From Luminiphilus sp. (GTDB lineage: Bacteria; Pseudomonadota; Gammaproteobacteria; Pseudomonadales; Halieaceae), in assembly GCA_029242325.1 (NCBI GenBank), contig JAQWUD010000016.1, positions 221,766 to 285,765 on the forward strand: a stretch of DNA of 64,000 nucleotides. The letters run 5' to 3'. Under the pieces are notes generated by a model. The model saw nothing but the letters and a program-made list of their open reading frames with translations. It made no database searches and was not told the origin of the DNA. The position numbers and the translations under genes are program-made. Shown one piece after another: positions 46,436-57,355 of the stretch (the stretch's first letter is position 1; every line of letters starts with the position of its first letter).

Positions 46436-48286
46436 TCAGATCAGTGCGGTCAATTGAAAGGTCACCCACGCCGCCAGCCAAGCGAGGCAGAGATAGGCCA
46501 CGACCATGCGGACAGCGAGCCCCCAGGATTGCGCCTCTTTTGCCAAGATCGCGACCGTCGAGACGCATTGCAGTGCGATAGCAAAAAACACCAGTAACGC
46601 GAAGCCGGACCCTATTGGTAACCCTGTGGCCTGCACCTGCTCTACCAGCGGAATGATATTGTCCTCTGCGCCCTCGATACCCATGATGGTGCCCAATGTG
46701 CCTACAAACACCTCGCGTGCGAGGAAAGCACTGACAATCGCCACGCCATAGCGCCAATCGAGGCCCAGAGGCTGGAAGACTGGCTCAATCCATTTACCCA
46801 CCATCCCCAGCCACGATTCGCCCAAATCGGCGCCGTAATTGGGGAAGTACCCCAGAATCCAAACGACGATCGTGACGGTCAAAATAACCAACCCCGCCTT
46901 CGTAACAAAATGCTTTGCCCGCTGTATCGATTTTCTCGCAATGGGAATCAGGGCGGGCAAACGATAAGCAGGCAACTCCATCATAAAGGGCACCTGCTCC
47001 AACGGGACAGACAGGCGGTTCACAACGCCTGCGACCAACAGACCTGCCACCATCCCCAAGCTGTATATCGCAAAGAGCGTGAGGCCCTGCAAACCGACCA
47101 ACCCGCCGAGTGCTGTCTCCCGGGGAATAAATATGGCAATGAGTAAAGCATAGACGGGCAATCGCGCAGAGCACGGCATAAGCGGGATCGCGAGGTAAGT
47201 CAGAAAACGGGCGCGAGGAGACTCGATAGATCGAGCTGCATAAATTGCGGGGATTGCGCAGGCCACGCCGGAAAGCATCGGAATAAAACTCTTCCCGCTC
47301 AAACCGAAAAAATGCAGCGGTTTATGGCAGATGAGCGCCGCACGAGCCAGGTAACCCGAGTCCTCCAGCAAGCCAATTATAAAGGTCAGCACGAATATCT
47401 GGGGCACGAATACCAAAAAAGCCCCGATACCACTAAATACCGCGTCAGCCAGAAAATCGCGCGCTATACCGTGTTCAACCAGTGGCAGCAACCATTGCCC
47501 CAGTGCCGCAACACTCTTTTCAACAGCATCCATTGCTGGTGCAGACCAAGTAAATATAGACTGAAACAGCGTGAGCATAATAAACCAGAATGCCAAGCCG
47601 CCCGAAACCGAACCGAGAAAAAACCGATCAAGTCTCGATTGGACTTGCAGCAGCTTCTCTACAGGCGCGCCATAGCGCGCTGCGAGCCGGTGCGACTCCC
47701 GATAGAGCCTCTCATCCGCAGAATCATCATCCTGCGCCAGCAGGTTCGACGCCGGTTCAATCCACACTTGCAGATCATTTTGAATAGCTTCCTCTAGATG
47801 AGAAATGACTTGATCCAGCCCCTCGCCGGTGCGCGCTGACACCACCATCACGGGCGCATTCAAGGCGCCGGCGAGACCCTCCGCATCGACCTCTAAGGCG
47901 TGGCGCTTTAAGATATCTCCCATGTTGGCGAGCACCGTCACAGGTCGACCTCGCCGACGACACTCGCTGATAACCTGTAAGCAGAGGAACAAACTCTTTT
48001 CCAAACGCGTGGCATCCACCACACACAGGACATGTGTCACAGCGGGGTCGACGAGCGAGCGCGCAAACTGTGCGACCGCTACCCGTTCCTCTTCAGAAAT
48101 GGGCTTGAGAGAATAGGTTCCCGGGAAGTCGATCAAGTCGTGATCGGATAATTTGGCAAAACGTCCTACCGAGAGATCCACGGTGATGCCCGGGTAGTTG
48201 GCAACGCGGTGATTGAGCCCTGTGAGACGATTGAACAACGCCGTCTTACCCGAGTTAGGCGTGCCAACGAGCAAGACGCTACTCAT
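46436..48286 (-). CDS. feoB: Ferrous iron transporter FeoB
   Basis: FeoB takes up Fe2+ through the inner membrane. From ATG 48286 it is 616 residues, shorter than E. coli FeoB (773). The N-terminal G domain shows G1 GTPNSGKTALFN, ANYPGIT and G3 DFPGTYSL; an NLANMGD-like G4 (VLANMGD) lacks the usual NKxD Lys-Asp form. Gate-type transmembrane segments follow (FIPMLSGVACAIPAIYAARSI, LMPCSARLPVYALLI with the conserved Cys). Its start overlaps the feoA stop by eight bases. Confidence 0.94.
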   Translation of the reverse strand: MSSVLLVGTPNSGKTALFNRLTGLNHRVANYPGITVDLSVGRFAKLSDHDLIDFPGTYSLKPISEEERVAVAQFARSLVDPAVTHVLCVVDATRLEKSLFLCLQVISECRRRGRPVTVLANMGDILKRHALEVDAEGLAGALNAPVMVVSARTGEGLDQVISHLEEAIQNDLQVWIEPASNLLAQDDDSADERLYRESHRLAARYGAPVEKLLQVQSRLDRFFLGSVSGGLAFWFIMLTLFQSIFTWSAPAMDAVEKSVAALGQWLLPLVEHGIARDFLADAVFSGIGAFLVFVPQIFVLTFIIGLLEDSGYLARAALICHKPLHFFGLSGKSFIPMLSGVACAIPAIYAARSIESPRARFLTYLAIPLMPCSARLPVYALLIAIFIPRETALGGLVGLQGLTLFAIYSLGMVAGLLVAGVVNRLSVPLEQVPFMMELPAYRLPALIPIARKSIQRAKHFVTKAGLVILTVTIVVWILGYFPNYGADLGESWLGMVGKWIEPVFQPLGLDWRYGVAIVSAFLAREVFVGTLGTIMGIEGAEDNIIPLVEQVQATGLPIGSGFALLVFFAIALQCVSTVAILAKEAQSWGLAVRMVVAYLCLAWLAAWVTFQLTALI

Positions 48287-48578
48287 TGGGCTCATCCCCG
48301 GTGACACGAATCAAAACCTGCTCAGCCAGTTCTCGATCGAGTGAATAGGTCGCATTGCTCACACGATACACTCTCGGCGCACCAAATCCGGGCTGATGTT
48401 GACAGGAAACGTCCTCGCCAACGTGAAACCCGTATTCCTGAAGGCGCCCACGATACGGCAAGGCCAGGGAGGGCGCGAAGCCGATCAGCACTGCGTTTAC
48501 GTGCAGGGGCAGCTCCCACAAATTAGTGGCGTCGCTATTGTTAGGCACAGGGTTGTTCCGCGATAAAACGCGGATCAT
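48279..48578 (-). CDS. feoA: FeoA-domain protein, partner of FeoB
   Basis: The 99-residue product is an SH3-like FeoA domain (LPYRGRLQEYGFHVGEDVSC, LIRVTGDE), presumed to interact with FeoB. The N-terminal ~25 residues are extended compared with minimal FeoA. A Fur-type box lies 9-23 bases upstream of the ATG. Confidence 0.85.
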   Translation of the reverse strand: MIRVLSRNNPVPNNSDATNLWELPLHVNAVLIGFAPSLALPYRGRLQEYGFHVGEDVSCQHQPGFGAPRVYRVSNATYSLDRELAEQVLIRVTGDEPNE

Positions 48579-48586
48579 ACGTCCAA

Positions 48587-48601
48587 TGAGAATGATTTTC
48601 A
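48587..48601 (-). promoter_or_regulatory. Fur box upstream of feoAB
   Basis: TGAGAATGATTTTCA matches the 7-1-7 Fur consensus TGATAAT-N-ATTATCA at 12 of 14 positions. It fits in the 29-bp gap between greA and feoA, so feoAB probably have an iron-repressed promoter whose -35 region lies inside the 3' end of greA. Confidence 0.75.
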
Positions 48602-48607
48602 GTAAGT

Positions 48608-49084
48608 CTAAAGGTGTTCGACAGCTTCGATCTGATAACCGATGTCTCCACCCGGAGCCACCACGGTAACTTCGTCGCCTTCCATCTTGCCCACGAGCGC
48701 GCGCGCAATCGGAGAATTAATCGAAATTAAATTTGCCTTGGCATCCGCTTCGTCCTCACCGACCAGGCGATAGGCCACGGTACGATCGGTCTCCACCTCT
48801 ATCAACGTCACGGTAGCACCGAAAATCACCTTGCCCGTCGCGGGAATGGTTAGAATGTCAATGATCTGAGCGAGAGAAAGCTTGTGCTCAAGTTCTTTTA
48901 TCCGGCCCTCTGCAAAACTTTGCTGCTCCCGCGCGGCGTGATACTCCGCATTCTCCTTTAAATCGCCGTGCTCTCGTGCCTCGGCAATTGCCTGTGTAAT
49001 GCGAGGGCGATCAACTTTTTTGAGTCGCTCCAACTCTTCCCTCAGGGCCTGTTCACCCTGCACTGTCATGGGGACACGGTTCAT
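48608..49084 (-). CDS. greA: Transcript cleavage factor GreA
   Basis: GreA rescues backtracked RNA polymerase. The 158 residues equal E. coli GreA in length, with the coiled-coil [34 protein letters not shown] (acidic tip) and C-terminal YQIEAVEHL. The start overlaps carB stop by four bases. Confidence 0.96.
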   Translation of the reverse strand: MNRVPMTVQGEQALREELERLKKVDRPRITQAIAEAREHGDLKENAEYHAAREQQSFAEGRIKELEHKLSLAQIIDILTIPATGKVIFGATVTLIEVETDRTVAYRLVGEDEADAKANLISINSPIARALVGKMEGDEVTVVAPGGDIGYQIEAVEHL

Positions 49085-52000
49085 ACGGCAATACTCTCGT
49101 GTAAATCCTGCAAACGACGCACGGAAATATCTGTCTCCTGTTCAAGCGCCATACAAATAGCCTCTGCCGCCGCAAGGGTGGTTGTGTAAAACACGTTATG
49201 CTGTTCGGCACTCGCCCGGATCGACGCTGAATCAATAATTGCCCGCCGCCCTTCCGTCGTATTGATAATCATCGCCGCTTCATCATTCTTGATCAAATCG
49301 ACAATGTGCGGCCGTCCTTCGGCCACCTTATTTACGGTACGGACCTCAAGTCCCGCCTCTGTGAGTGCTCGGGCAGTACCGCCGGTGGCGGCCAATGTAA
49401 ACCCTTTTGCAACCAGACGCCGCGCCACATCCACTGCGGCCGGCTTATCCACATCCCGCACACTGACAAGACACAGCCCCGAAGTTGGCGGATCGTCACC
49501 GGCACCGAGTTGCGCACGGGCAAACGCGGCAGCAAATGTGTCGCCCGTCCCCATCACCTCGCCCGTCGACTTCATCTCAGGTCCAAGGATCGGATCCGTG
49601 CCTGGAAACTTGTTGAAGGGCAAAACTGCTTCCTTCACACTAAAATATGGGGGCACGATCTCTCGTGTGACGCCCTGACTGAGCAGGCTCTGGCCAGCCA
49701 TACATCGCGCCGCTATCTTCGCCAGCGAAACCCCCACCGCTTTGGAGACAAAAGGCACTGTCCGCGATGCACGAGGGTTCACTTCAATAACAAAAATTTC
49801 TCTGTCCTGCCAGGCTAACTGCACGTTCATAAGGCCGCAGACACCGAGCTCCAATGCCATTTTACGCACCACTTCACGCATCGCTTCCTGCACGTCGGCT
49901 GGCAAGCTGTAGGGTGGCAAAGAGCACGCAGAATCGCCCGAGTGCACGCCCGCTTGCTCAATGTGCTGCATGATGGCACCGATCACCACGTTCTCGCCGT
50001 CACTCACGGCATCAATATCCACCTCTATTGCGGCACTCAGAAAACGATCGAGCAAAACCGGCGAATCTTCGGAGACTCTCACCGCATCGTTCATATACCG
50101 CAGTAGATCCTCCTCACGGTAAACGACCTCCATGGCACGACCACCCAACACGTAGGATGGTCGTACGACAAGTGGGTACCCAATGGCGGCTGCAGCCGAG
50201 ACCGCCTGCTCGACACTGCGAACGGTGGTGTTGTCAGGCTGACGCAGGGAAAGTTTTTCGATCATCTGCTGGAAACGTTCGCGGTCCTCCGCACGATCAA
50301 TCTGGTCCGGCGTGGTGCCAATAATAGGCACACCGGCAGCCTCCAGCGCTCGCGCCAACTTAAGCGGCGTCTGGCCACCGAACTGGACAATCACCCCCTC
50401 GGGTTGCTCCAACTCGACAATCTCAAGCACGTCTTCCAGTGTCACCGACTCAAAGTAAAGTCTGTCTGAGGTGTCGTAGTCAGTGGACACAGTCTCTGGA
50501 TTGCAGTTGACCATGATGGTCTCGTACCCATCCTCCCGCATCGCGAGAACCGCGTGAACGCAGCAGTAATCGAATTCAATACCCTGGCCAATACGGTTAG
50601 GGCCACCCCCTAGCACGAGGATCTTTTTGCGATCACTAGGTGCCGCCTCGCACTCCTCTTCATAGGTCGAGTACATATAGGCCGTCGACGAAGCGAACTC
50701 TGCAGCACAGGTATCAACGCGCTTATAAACGGGTCGAATACCCAGCGACCAACGGTGTTGGCGCACCATCGCCTCAGGCTCTGCCAGTAAGTCTGCTATA
50801 CGGCGATCAGCAAAACCTCTGCGCTTCAGATTCCACATCATTGGGTGATCTATTTGAATGAGAGTTTTGCCCGAAAGACGCAATTCCCACTGCACAATGT
50901 CCGCAATCTGGACAAGAAACCACGGATCGATTCCAGAATACCCGTAGATTTCTTCCAACTCAAAGCCGGCGCGAAATGCGTCGGCGACGTACCAGATGCG
51001 ATCAGCACCAGGATTAGTCAATTTATCGACTAATTCTGAACGGCTGTCTTCGTCGCAGACCTGCATGCGGGGCTCGAAGCCGGCTGATCCAACTTCCAGT
51101 CCTCTCAATGCTTTCTGAAGGGATTCCTGGAATGTTCTGCCAATCGCCATCACCTCACCCACAGATTTCATCTGTGTCGTCAGGCGCGGATCCGCTGTCG
51201 CAAATTTTTCGAAGGCAAACCGCGGAATTTTGGTCACAACGTAATCGAGTGCGGGCTCAAAGGATGCCGGCGTGACTCCACCAGTAATGTCGTTTTCGAG
51301 CTCATCTAGAGAGTATCCAACAGCCAGCTTGGCGGCAACTTTGGCGATCGGGAAACCTGTGGCCTTCGATGCCAGTGCTGAGGAACGCGACACCCGAGGG
51401 TTCATTTCGATCACGACCAGGCGCCCGGTATCAGGGCACTGCCCAAACTGTACGTTGGATCCGCCCGTCTCAACACCGATTTCGCGCAATACCGCCAGAG
51501 AGGCATCACGCATGATCTGATATTCCTTGTCAGTCAATGTCTGGGCAGGGGCAACCGTTATAGAGTCTCCCGTATGAACTCCCATCGCGTCAAAGTTTTC
51601 GATCGAGCAGACGATGATGCAGTTGTCGTTCTTATCCCGCACGACCTCCATTTCGTACTCTTTCCAGCCAATCAGTGATTCATCGATCAACAGTTCGCTG
51701 GTGGGTGACAATTCGAGGCCGCGAAGGCAAATCTCCTCAAACTCATCTCGGTTGTAAGCGATGCCGCCACCCGAGCCGCCCATGGTGAAGGAAGGCCTGA
51801 TGATGCAGGGGAATCCGAGCTCCTCCCGAACGGACCAAGCCTCTTCCATGGTATGGGCCAATCCAGCACGTGGCGTCTCAAGCCCAATGCGGCGCATTGC
51901 GTGATCAAATTTTTGGCGGTCTTCCGCCTTGTCAATCGCCTCTTTGGTAGCGCCGATCATTTCCACGTCAAAGCGCGCCAACACGCCCTCTGCATCGAGT

Positions 52001-52302
52001 TTGAGTGCACAGTTCAGCGCTGTTTGGCCACCCATGGTCGGCAGAATCGCGTCGGGGCGCTCTCTCTCGATGATACGAGCCACCGTTTGCCACTCTACGG
52101 GCTCGATGTAGGTGGCATCCGCCATGGCGGGGTCCGTCATAATTGTGGCAGGGTTGGAATTCACCAGAACGACCCGATAGCCCTCCTCCCTGAGTGCCTT
52201 GCAGGCCTGCGCGCCCGAGTAATCGAATTCGCACGCCTGCCCAATCACAATGGGTCCCGCGCCGAGAATCAAAATGCTTTCTATGTCTGCACGTCGCGGC
52301 AT
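49081..52302 (-). CDS. carB: Carbamoyl-phosphate synthase large subunit
   Basis: CarB makes carbamoyl phosphate for arginine and pyrimidine synthesis. The 1073 residues equal E. coli CarB. Two ATP-grasp halves are evident: the first starts near [23 protein letters not shown], the second near [25 protein letters not shown]-terminal MGS-like allosteric domain ([13 protein letters not shown]) follows. Preceded by carA with a 17-base gap. Confidence 0.98.
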   Translation of the reverse strand: MPRRADIESILILGAGPIVIGQACEFDYSGAQACKALREEGYRVVLVNSNPATIMTDPAMADATYIEPVEWQTVARIIERERPDAILPTMGGQTALNCALKLDAEGVLARFDVEMIGATKEAIDKAEDRQKFDHAMRRIGLETPRAGLAHTMEEAWSVREELGFPCIIRPSFTMGGSGGGIAYNRDEFEEICLRGLELSPTSELLIDESLIGWKEYEMEVVRDKNDNCIIVCSIENFDAMGVHTGDSITVAPAQTLTDKEYQIMRDASLAVLREIGVETGGSNVQFGQCPDTGRLVVIEMNPRVSRSSALASKATGFPIAKVAAKLAVGYSLDELENDITGGVTPASFEPALDYVVTKIPRFAFEKFATADPRLTTQMKSVGEVMAIGRTFQESLQKALRGLEVGSAGFEPRMQVCDEDSRSELVDKLTNPGADRIWYVADAFRAGFELEEIYGYSGIDPWFLVQIADIVQWELRLSGKTLIQIDHPMMWNLKRRGFADRRIADLLAEPEAMVRQHRWSLGIRPVYKRVDTCAAEFASSTAYMYSTYEEECEAAPSDRKKILVLGGGPNRIGQGIEFDYCCVHAVLAMREDGYETIMVNCNPETVSTDYDTSDRLYFESVTLEDVLEIVELEQPEGVIVQFGGQTPLKLARALEAAGVPIIGTTPDQIDRAEDRERFQQMIEKLSLRQPDNTTVRSVEQAVSAAAAIGYPLVVRPSYVLGGRAMEVVYREEDLLRYMNDAVRVSEDSPVLLDRFLSAAIEVDIDAVSDGENVVIGAIMQHIEQAGVHSGDSACSLPPYSLPADVQEAMREVVRKMALELGVCGLMNVQLAWQDREIFVIEVNPRASRTVPFVSKAVGVSLAKIAARCMAGQSLLSQGVTREIVPPYFSVKEAVLPFNKFPGTDPILGPEMKSTGEVMGTGDTFAAAFARAQLGAGDDPPTSGLCLVSVRDVDKPAAVDVARRLVAKGFTLAATGGTARALTEAGLEVRTVNKVAEGRPHIVDLIKNDEAAMIINTTEGRRAIIDSASIRASAEQHNVFYTTTLAAAEAICMALEQETDISVRRLQDLHESIAV

Positions 52303-52319
52303 AATCTAACCTGTTGTCG

Positions 52320-53459
52320 TCACTGCTTGGACCTCTGCATTGCGGCAATGAAAGGCCCGAATAAAGCCGCCGCGTCGTGCGGTCCAGGACTGGCCTCAGG
52401 ATGTCCCTGAAAACTATAAGCCGGCGCATCCGTGCGGGCGATGCCCTGTAACGTGCCGTCAAACAAAGAGCGATGCGTGACAGCGAGCGTGCCCGGAAAA
52501 TTGATCTCGGAAACGGTAAACCCGTGATTTTGGCTCGTCACCATCACGGTGCCATCAGCAAGATTCTGCACAGGATGGTTGGCCCCGTGATGCCCAAACT
52601 TCATTTTTTCTGTGCTAGCGCCGCTGGCGAGAGCGAGGATCTGGTGCCCAAGACAGATACCAAACAACGGGGTCCGTTGGGTCATCGCCGACCGGGCTAA
52701 ATCAATCGCATAATCACAGGGCTCGGGATCACCCGGCCCGTTGGAGAGAAAAATGCCATCGGGGTGATGCGCCATAACGTCAGCCAGCGAGGATCGTGCC
52801 GGCAGCACCGTCACCCTGCACCCCATATCAACAAGGATACGGAGAATGCTGCGTTTGACACCAAAATCCAGCGCCACAACATGAAAGTCAACTGTCAGAG
52901 CTCGCGCACTCTCCCCAGCACTTCCCGCCAGCCGCCAAGACCCCTCGGTCCACTCAAAGGGGACGTCTGTGGTGACTTCTTTCGCAAGATCTAGTCCCTT
53001 CAATCCAGAAAAAGCTCTGGCCTGAGCCAAAGCCTTCGTCTCGCTAATTTCGGAGCCTGCCATGATGCATCCATTCTGCGCCCCCCGATCACGCAAGATG
53101 CGCGTTAACTTACGCGTATCAATATCGGCGATCGCAACGGTGGCCTCTGCGGTAAGGTAATCGCTGAGCCCTTGCTCGGAACGAAAGTTGGAAGCCACCA
53201 GCGGCAGATCTCGGATGATCAGTCCCGCTGCCTGAATGGCAGTCGACTCCTGATCCGAGACATTCACTCCGGTGTTACCGATATGCGGGTACGTCAGTGT
53301 GACAATCTGCCGGCAATAAGAGGGGTCCGTCAGTATCTCCTGATAGCCCGTCATGGCCGTGTTAAACACCACCTCTCCCACAGTTGTGCCGGAAGCACCA
53401 ATGGATAGCCCGCGAAAACTCGTGCCATCTTCCAATACGAGGACAGCGGATTGAGACAA
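52320..53459 (-). CDS. carA: Carbamoyl-phosphate synthase small subunit
   Basis: CarA is the glutaminase that feeds ammonia to CarB. From TTG 53459 it has 379 residues (E. coli 382), preceded by GGGAGG five bases upstream. The class I glutamine amidotransferase triad is present: Cys in FGICLGHQI and His-Glu in [15 protein letters not shown] reading to 53666 exists but its first 69 residues look non-coding and would cover the promoter. Confidence 0.95.
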   Translation of the reverse strand: MSQSAVLVLEDGTSFRGLSIGASGTTVGEVVFNTAMTGYQEILTDPSYCRQIVTLTYPHIGNTGVNVSDQESTAIQAAGLIIRDLPLVASNFRSEQGLSDYLTAEATVAIADIDTRKLTRILRDRGAQNGCIMAGSEISETKALAQARAFSGLKGLDLAKEVTTDVPFEWTEGSWRLAGSAGESARALTVDFHVVALDFGVKRSILRILVDMGCRVTVLPARSSLADVMAHHPDGIFLSNGPGDPEPCDYAIDLARSAMTQRTPLFGICLGHQILALASGASTEKMKFGHHGANHPVQNLADGTVMVTSQNHGFTVSEINFPGTLAVTHRSLFDGTLQGIARTDAPAYSFQGHPEASPGPHDAAALFGPFIAAMQRSKQ

Positions 53460-53694
53460 ATGGACCTCCCAGTCTTTACGGCAACGATCACGCATCAGGT
53501 GCGCGCGCAGGCCGGGGCATGTTTGCCCTGTGGTCGCAAATCGCGGACTTAAACGCTTGCTGGGGCCGACAATAACCCCGCGTTGGCTGGGACTGCAGTC
53601 TACGGGAAAGGTTTTTCGGTGTCTATTTTTTAACGCTGCACAACCGGATAAAGATGTCGGGTACACTTCGCGCCCCGCTCTCCGGAGACATACC

Positions 53695-54519
53695 GTGTCC
53701 AGAATAGATCGCTACTTCGCTGGTAAAAAAGCCGCCATTTCCGGGGCTGGGGACGGTATCGGCCGAGCACTGGCGATTCAACTCAATGCCGCTGGGTGCG
53801 ATTTGTGGCTCTGTGACATCAATGAAACAAAACTGTTGCAGACTTGTGAGCTACTAGACGGCGCGGGCGGGCGCGTGGCGTCTCGTAAAGTGGACTGCGG
53901 CAGTCGGGATCAAATCTTTCAGTGGGCGGAAGCCGTTGCCGCGGAGGCCGATTGTCTGGACGCCCTATTCAATAATGCAGGGGTGGGTTACGGCGCAAGG
54001 TTTGAGGATTCAACTGAGGCCAACTTCCAATGGTTGATTGACATCAATTTCTGGGGCGTTGTCCACGCCACACGCGCTTTTCTGCCTCTGCTCACCCAAT
54101 CGGAGAGGGGTCACCTGGTCAATCTTTCATCGATTTTTGGCATGGTGGGCATTCCCACCCAGAGCGCCTACAACGCAGCCAAATTTGCCGTTCGCGGCTT
54201 CAGCGAGGCGCTTCAAGCGGAGTACCTGGACAGCCGTTTGGTGGTGACCTGCGTGCACCCCGGTGGTATTCAGACCAATATTGCACGCTCCGCGCGGATT
54301 GATGGCGACGGGCAGGCATCCAGCGAAGACGAGCGCGATGCGCAATTTCGGAAATTGGCCCACACAACACCGGAACGGGCGGCCGACATCATTCTGCACG
54401 CAACGGTGCGGGGCAAACGTCGGGTAATGGTGGGCTGGGATGCCTGGCTACTGCTGCAGATCACGAAAATCCTTCCCACACATTACCACTGGATAACGGC
54501 TCGAGTAACGAATGACTGA
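53695..54519 (+). CDS. Short-chain dehydrogenase/reductase
   Basis: The 274-residue SDR has the NAD(P)-binding GAGDGIGRA motif near residue 18, NNAG, catalytic Ser in VNLSSIFG and YNAAK (Tyr-x-x-x-Lys). GTG 53695 is preferred, with GGAG eight bases upstream. The C-terminal [25 protein letters not shown] resembles SDRs with a membrane-proximal tail that act on lipid or steroid-like substrates. It overlaps the MFS gene by eight bases, so both are cotranscribed. Substrate unknown. Confidence 0.85.
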   Translation: MSRIDRYFAGKKAAISGAGDGIGRALAIQLNAAGCDLWLCDINETKLLQTCELLDGAGGRVASRKVDCGSRDQIFQWAEAVAAEADCLDALFNNAGVGYGARFEDSTEANFQWLIDINFWGVVHATRAFLPLLTQSERGHLVNLSSIFGMVGIPTQSAYNAAKFAVRGFSEALQAEYLDSRLVVTCVHPGGIQTNIARSARIDGDGQASSEDERDAQFRKLAHTTPERAADIILHATVRGKRRVMVGWDAWLLLQITKILPTHYHWITARVTND

Positions 54520-55753
54520 CGCCACCGCCGTCCATCATGGCTCCCTGGCGGGTACGGATCGTCTGGCTCGCGAGCCATTGCTTCTGCTTTTTCTGGGCTT
54601 GTTCGCTACCGCCGTCGGGCAGGCATTTGTCTTTGCAATCCTGCCGCCACTGGGCAGATCGGTCGGACTGGATGAGCTCCGCATTACCGCAATTATCTCG
54701 ACTTCGGCGCTCGTTTTTACTCTAAGTGCGCCCTTTTGGGGCCGTGTCTCAGATCGAATAGGACGTAAACCCGTCATTCTGATCGGGCTCCTAGGGTATA
54801 GCGTAGGCTCGCTGGCCTTTGCCATTTTGTTTGGTGCAGCCGGTCAAGGCTTGATTTCAGGGCTCTCGCTATTCGTGACTGCACTGTTATTCCGATCTTT
54901 GCAGGCGGCAACCATGTCTGCCACGCATCCCGGATGCACAGCCTATGCGGCGGACCATACGGTCGCACAGTTCCGAATCAAAACTCTGGCCCGTCTTTCC
55001 AGCGCCAACAGTATTGGCATGATCATGGGCCCTGTGCTCGCGGGACTCGTTGCGGGGTTTGGACTGCTGGCTCCCCTGGTAGTGGCATCTATCCTGTGCG
55101 GGCTAGCCGCGCTCATCATTGCACTGAAGTTATCGAACGGCGTCTCGCCGCGAAGCATACAAACGCCACCCAACCGCATGGGCTATCTGGATGGTCGCGT
55201 GAGGGTTTATCTGTTCTCAGCAATCGGCGCATTTACCGGTTTTGCAATGGTGCAGCAGACGCTGGCGTTCCGACTACAAGACGCGCTGAGCCTGTCTGGT
55301 ATTGAGACGGCACGTTATACCGGCTTGGCGATGATGGCCTCTGCCGCCAGCACACTCATCATGCAAGTCACCATCTCGCAACGCTATTCCGGCCCTCCGA
55401 TTCACCTTGTACGTTGGGGTGCCGGGTTGCTGGTTGGCGGGACGCTTGTGATCAGCGCCCTTCAAAGCTGGCCCGCCATTCTGGCCAGTATGGGCTTTAT
55501 TGGCGCTGGGTTGGGCTTGCTCATGCCCGCTGTGACAGCAGGGGCCTCCCTTGCAGTGGGGCCTGAGGAGCAGGGAGGCGTGTCGGGGCTGGTCAGCGCC
55601 TGTCCTGCAGCCGGATTTGTTCTGGGACCTATCAGTGGCGGTTTTCTTTACCAGCACGATGCCTCCGCAGCTGCCTGGGCCGCGACCGCAATATTATTGC
55701 TGGTTTTTCTCTCCACACTCCGTCGAAGTGACCCTCGCAGTCCGGCCCTGTAA
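54512..55753 (+). CDS. MFS transporter
   Basis: The 413-residue protein has about 12 membrane helices and the MFS motif A GRVSDRIGRKPVI between helices 2 and 3. Its length and motif place it among drug/proton antiporter-like exporters (DHA1), but substrate cannot be told. Coupled to the SDR before it; convergent with the thioesterase gene. Confidence 0.88.
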   Translation: MTDATAVHHGSLAGTDRLAREPLLLLFLGLFATAVGQAFVFAILPPLGRSVGLDELRITAIISTSALVFTLSAPFWGRVSDRIGRKPVILIGLLGYSVGSLAFAILFGAAGQGLISGLSLFVTALLFRSLQAATMSATHPGCTAYAADHTVAQFRIKTLARLSSANSIGMIMGPVLAGLVAGFGLLAPLVVASILCGLAALIIALKLSNGVSPRSIQTPPNRMGYLDGRVRVYLFSAIGAFTGFAMVQQTLAFRLQDALSLSGIETARYTGLAMMASAASTLIMQVTISQRYSGPPIHLVRWGAGLLVGGTLVISALQSWPAILASMGFIGAGLGLLMPAVTAGASLAVGPEEQGGVSGLVSACPAAGFVLGPISGGFLYQHDASAAAWAATAILLLVFLSTLRRSDPRSPAL

Positions 55754-55762
55754 GCGCAGGGA

Positions 55763-56206
55763 TCAACCCGGAAGTGGAAGCTGTTCGATTGCAGCTCTGA
55801 TGCTCACCGGAACAGGGGCCGATTCTCCCGTAGAGCGATCAACGAATGCATGGGTAAAGGTGCCCGTTACGCAGCTATGATCTGACTCGGGAATAAAAAC
55901 CCCAACCTCCCAGGTCACAGATTTGTCTCCCATTCTGAGGACCTTCAAACCAAGACTCAGCGTGACGGGATAGGTGGCGGGAGAAAAGTAGTTTGCACTA
56001 GAGTGGACAACATAGCCCACTACCGTATCGACACCGGGGCGAAGGCCCCCTTCCTCAATGAGAAAACGATTTACTACTGAATCAAAGTAGGCGTAGTAAG
56101 CGACGTTATTGATGTGCCCGTAGACATCATTGTCGGCCCAGCGAGATTCCAATTGATATTCGCAAGAGTAGTCAGACCGCAGGGCAGGCCTCGGGCGATC
56201 GCTCAT
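55763..56206 (-). CDS. Acyl-CoA thioesterase (4HBT hotdog fold)
   Basis: The 147-residue protein has the 4-hydroxybenzoyl-CoA thioesterase signature WADNDVYGHINNVAYYAYFD with the catalytic Asp. It should hydrolyse acyl-CoA thioesters. Its start overlaps the alcohol dehydrogenase stop by four bases, so it ends a minus-strand operon with acyl-CoA metabolism genes. Confidence 0.88.
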   Translation of the reverse strand: MSDRPRPALRSDYSCEYQLESRWADNDVYGHINNVAYYAYFDSVVNRFLIEEGGLRPGVDTVVGYVVHSSANYFSPATYPVTLSLGLKVLRMGDKSVTWEVGVFIPESDHSCVTGTFTHAFVDRSTGESAPVPVSIRAAIEQLPLPG

Positions 56207-57354
56207 GATGACCCCCTCCAGGCGCGCTGATAAAGCGCGAACGCCGCGGCCTCATCTACTGCCACCGGATTATTAACCAGCAATCGCTGTTGATTCATGG
56301 CATCAGCCGCCAGCATTGGCAAATCGTCTTCAGGCACCTTGGCATCAGCCAGAGAGGTGGGCAATCCCGAATCGGCAATCAACTGCTCAAACCACATGAC
56401 AAAACCTTCAAACCCCTCAGCCCGAGGCTGGGGCAACAAGCGAGCCAATTCTAGATAGTCGCGCTCGGACACGCTGGCGTTGAAGCGGAGCACCGCCGGC
56501 AACATCAATGCATTGGTCAAGCCATGGGGCATGTGGTAGTGCCCACCCAGTGGGTAAGCAAGCGCATGAACTGCCGCGACAGGCGCATTGGCGAAGGCCT
56601 GGCCAGCGAGAGTAGCGCCAAGGAGCATCGCCTCACGCGCGACTAGATCCTCAGGATGGGTCAGCACTCGTCTCTGGTGAGTGGCCAAAAGCGACAATGA
56701 CTGACGAGCCAACATGTCTGAAAGCGGGTTTTTTTTCACTTTGGATGTATAGGCCTCAATGGCATGCACCATCGCATCGATGCCTGTCATTGCCGTCACA
56801 TGAGCGGGGAGCCCAACGGTCAACTCTGCATCCAGCACCGCGGCGTCCGGCAGCAACTTGGCGGAGCTAATACCCGCCTTGGTCGTCTTTCCAGTGGTAA
56901 TAACCGCGACTGGTGTAACCTCTGAACCGGTCCCCGCGGTTGTGGGAATCAGAATGAGCGGTAAACGGCCGCCGCTGACCTGATCCACGCCGTAAAGCTC
57001 GGCAAGTTCCTGCTTGCCAGCAGCCAATACGGCGACTGCCTTGGCGACGTCCATGGAACTGCCACCACCGAGACCAATCACACCATCAACTTGACTGGCC
57101 TCCGACGCCTTGAGCGCATCCAACACCACCGACTCAGAGGGGTCCGCGGTCACCGCGGAAAAAACGCGAACGGTCTCGCAGGCCTTCTCGAGCGCGGCGT
57201 GCACCGGATCAACCAAGCCCAGGCTTACCAGCCCCGGATCTGTGACGATCAGCGCTCTCTTGATACCGAGCTGAGAGCAGATTTCACCCGCCTCACGCGA
57301 AGCACCCGGTCCAACACGCAGCTCCCGAACGGTATGAAAGCGATAGGCCGACAT
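56203..57354 (-). CDS. Iron-containing alcohol dehydrogenase
   Basis: The 383-residue group III dehydrogenase has GLGGGSSMDVAKAVA (NAD binding), IPTTAGTGSEVTPVAVIT and the metal region DAMVHAIEAY with HALAYPLGGHYHMPHGLTNALMLP. It oxidises or reduces short or medium chain alcohols/aldehydes. It begins one base after the quinone oxidoreductase stop, in the same operon. Confidence 0.93.
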   Translation of the reverse strand: MSAYRFHTVRELRVGPGASREAGEICSQLGIKRALIVTDPGLVSLGLVDPVHAALEKACETVRVFSAVTADPSESVVLDALKASEASQVDGVIGLGGGSSMDVAKAVAVLAAGKQELAELYGVDQVSGGRLPLILIPTTAGTGSEVTPVAVITTGKTTKAGISSAKLLPDAAVLDAELTVGLPAHVTAMTGIDAMVHAIEAYTSKVKKNPLSDMLARQSLSLLATHQRRVLTHPEDLVAREAMLLGATLAGQAFANAPVAAVHALAYPLGGHYHMPHGLTNALMLPAVLRFNASVSERDYLELARLLPQPRAEGFEGFVMWFEQLIADSGLPTSLADAKVPEDDLPMLAADAMNQQRLLVNNPVAVDEAAAFALYQRAWRGSS

Positions 57355-57355
57355 G

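Noticed and set aside
53460..53666. N-terminal extension of carA to 53666
   Set aside because: The extra 69 residues are unlike CarA and would occupy the carA/SDR promoter gap; TTG 53459 has GGGAGG at proper distance.
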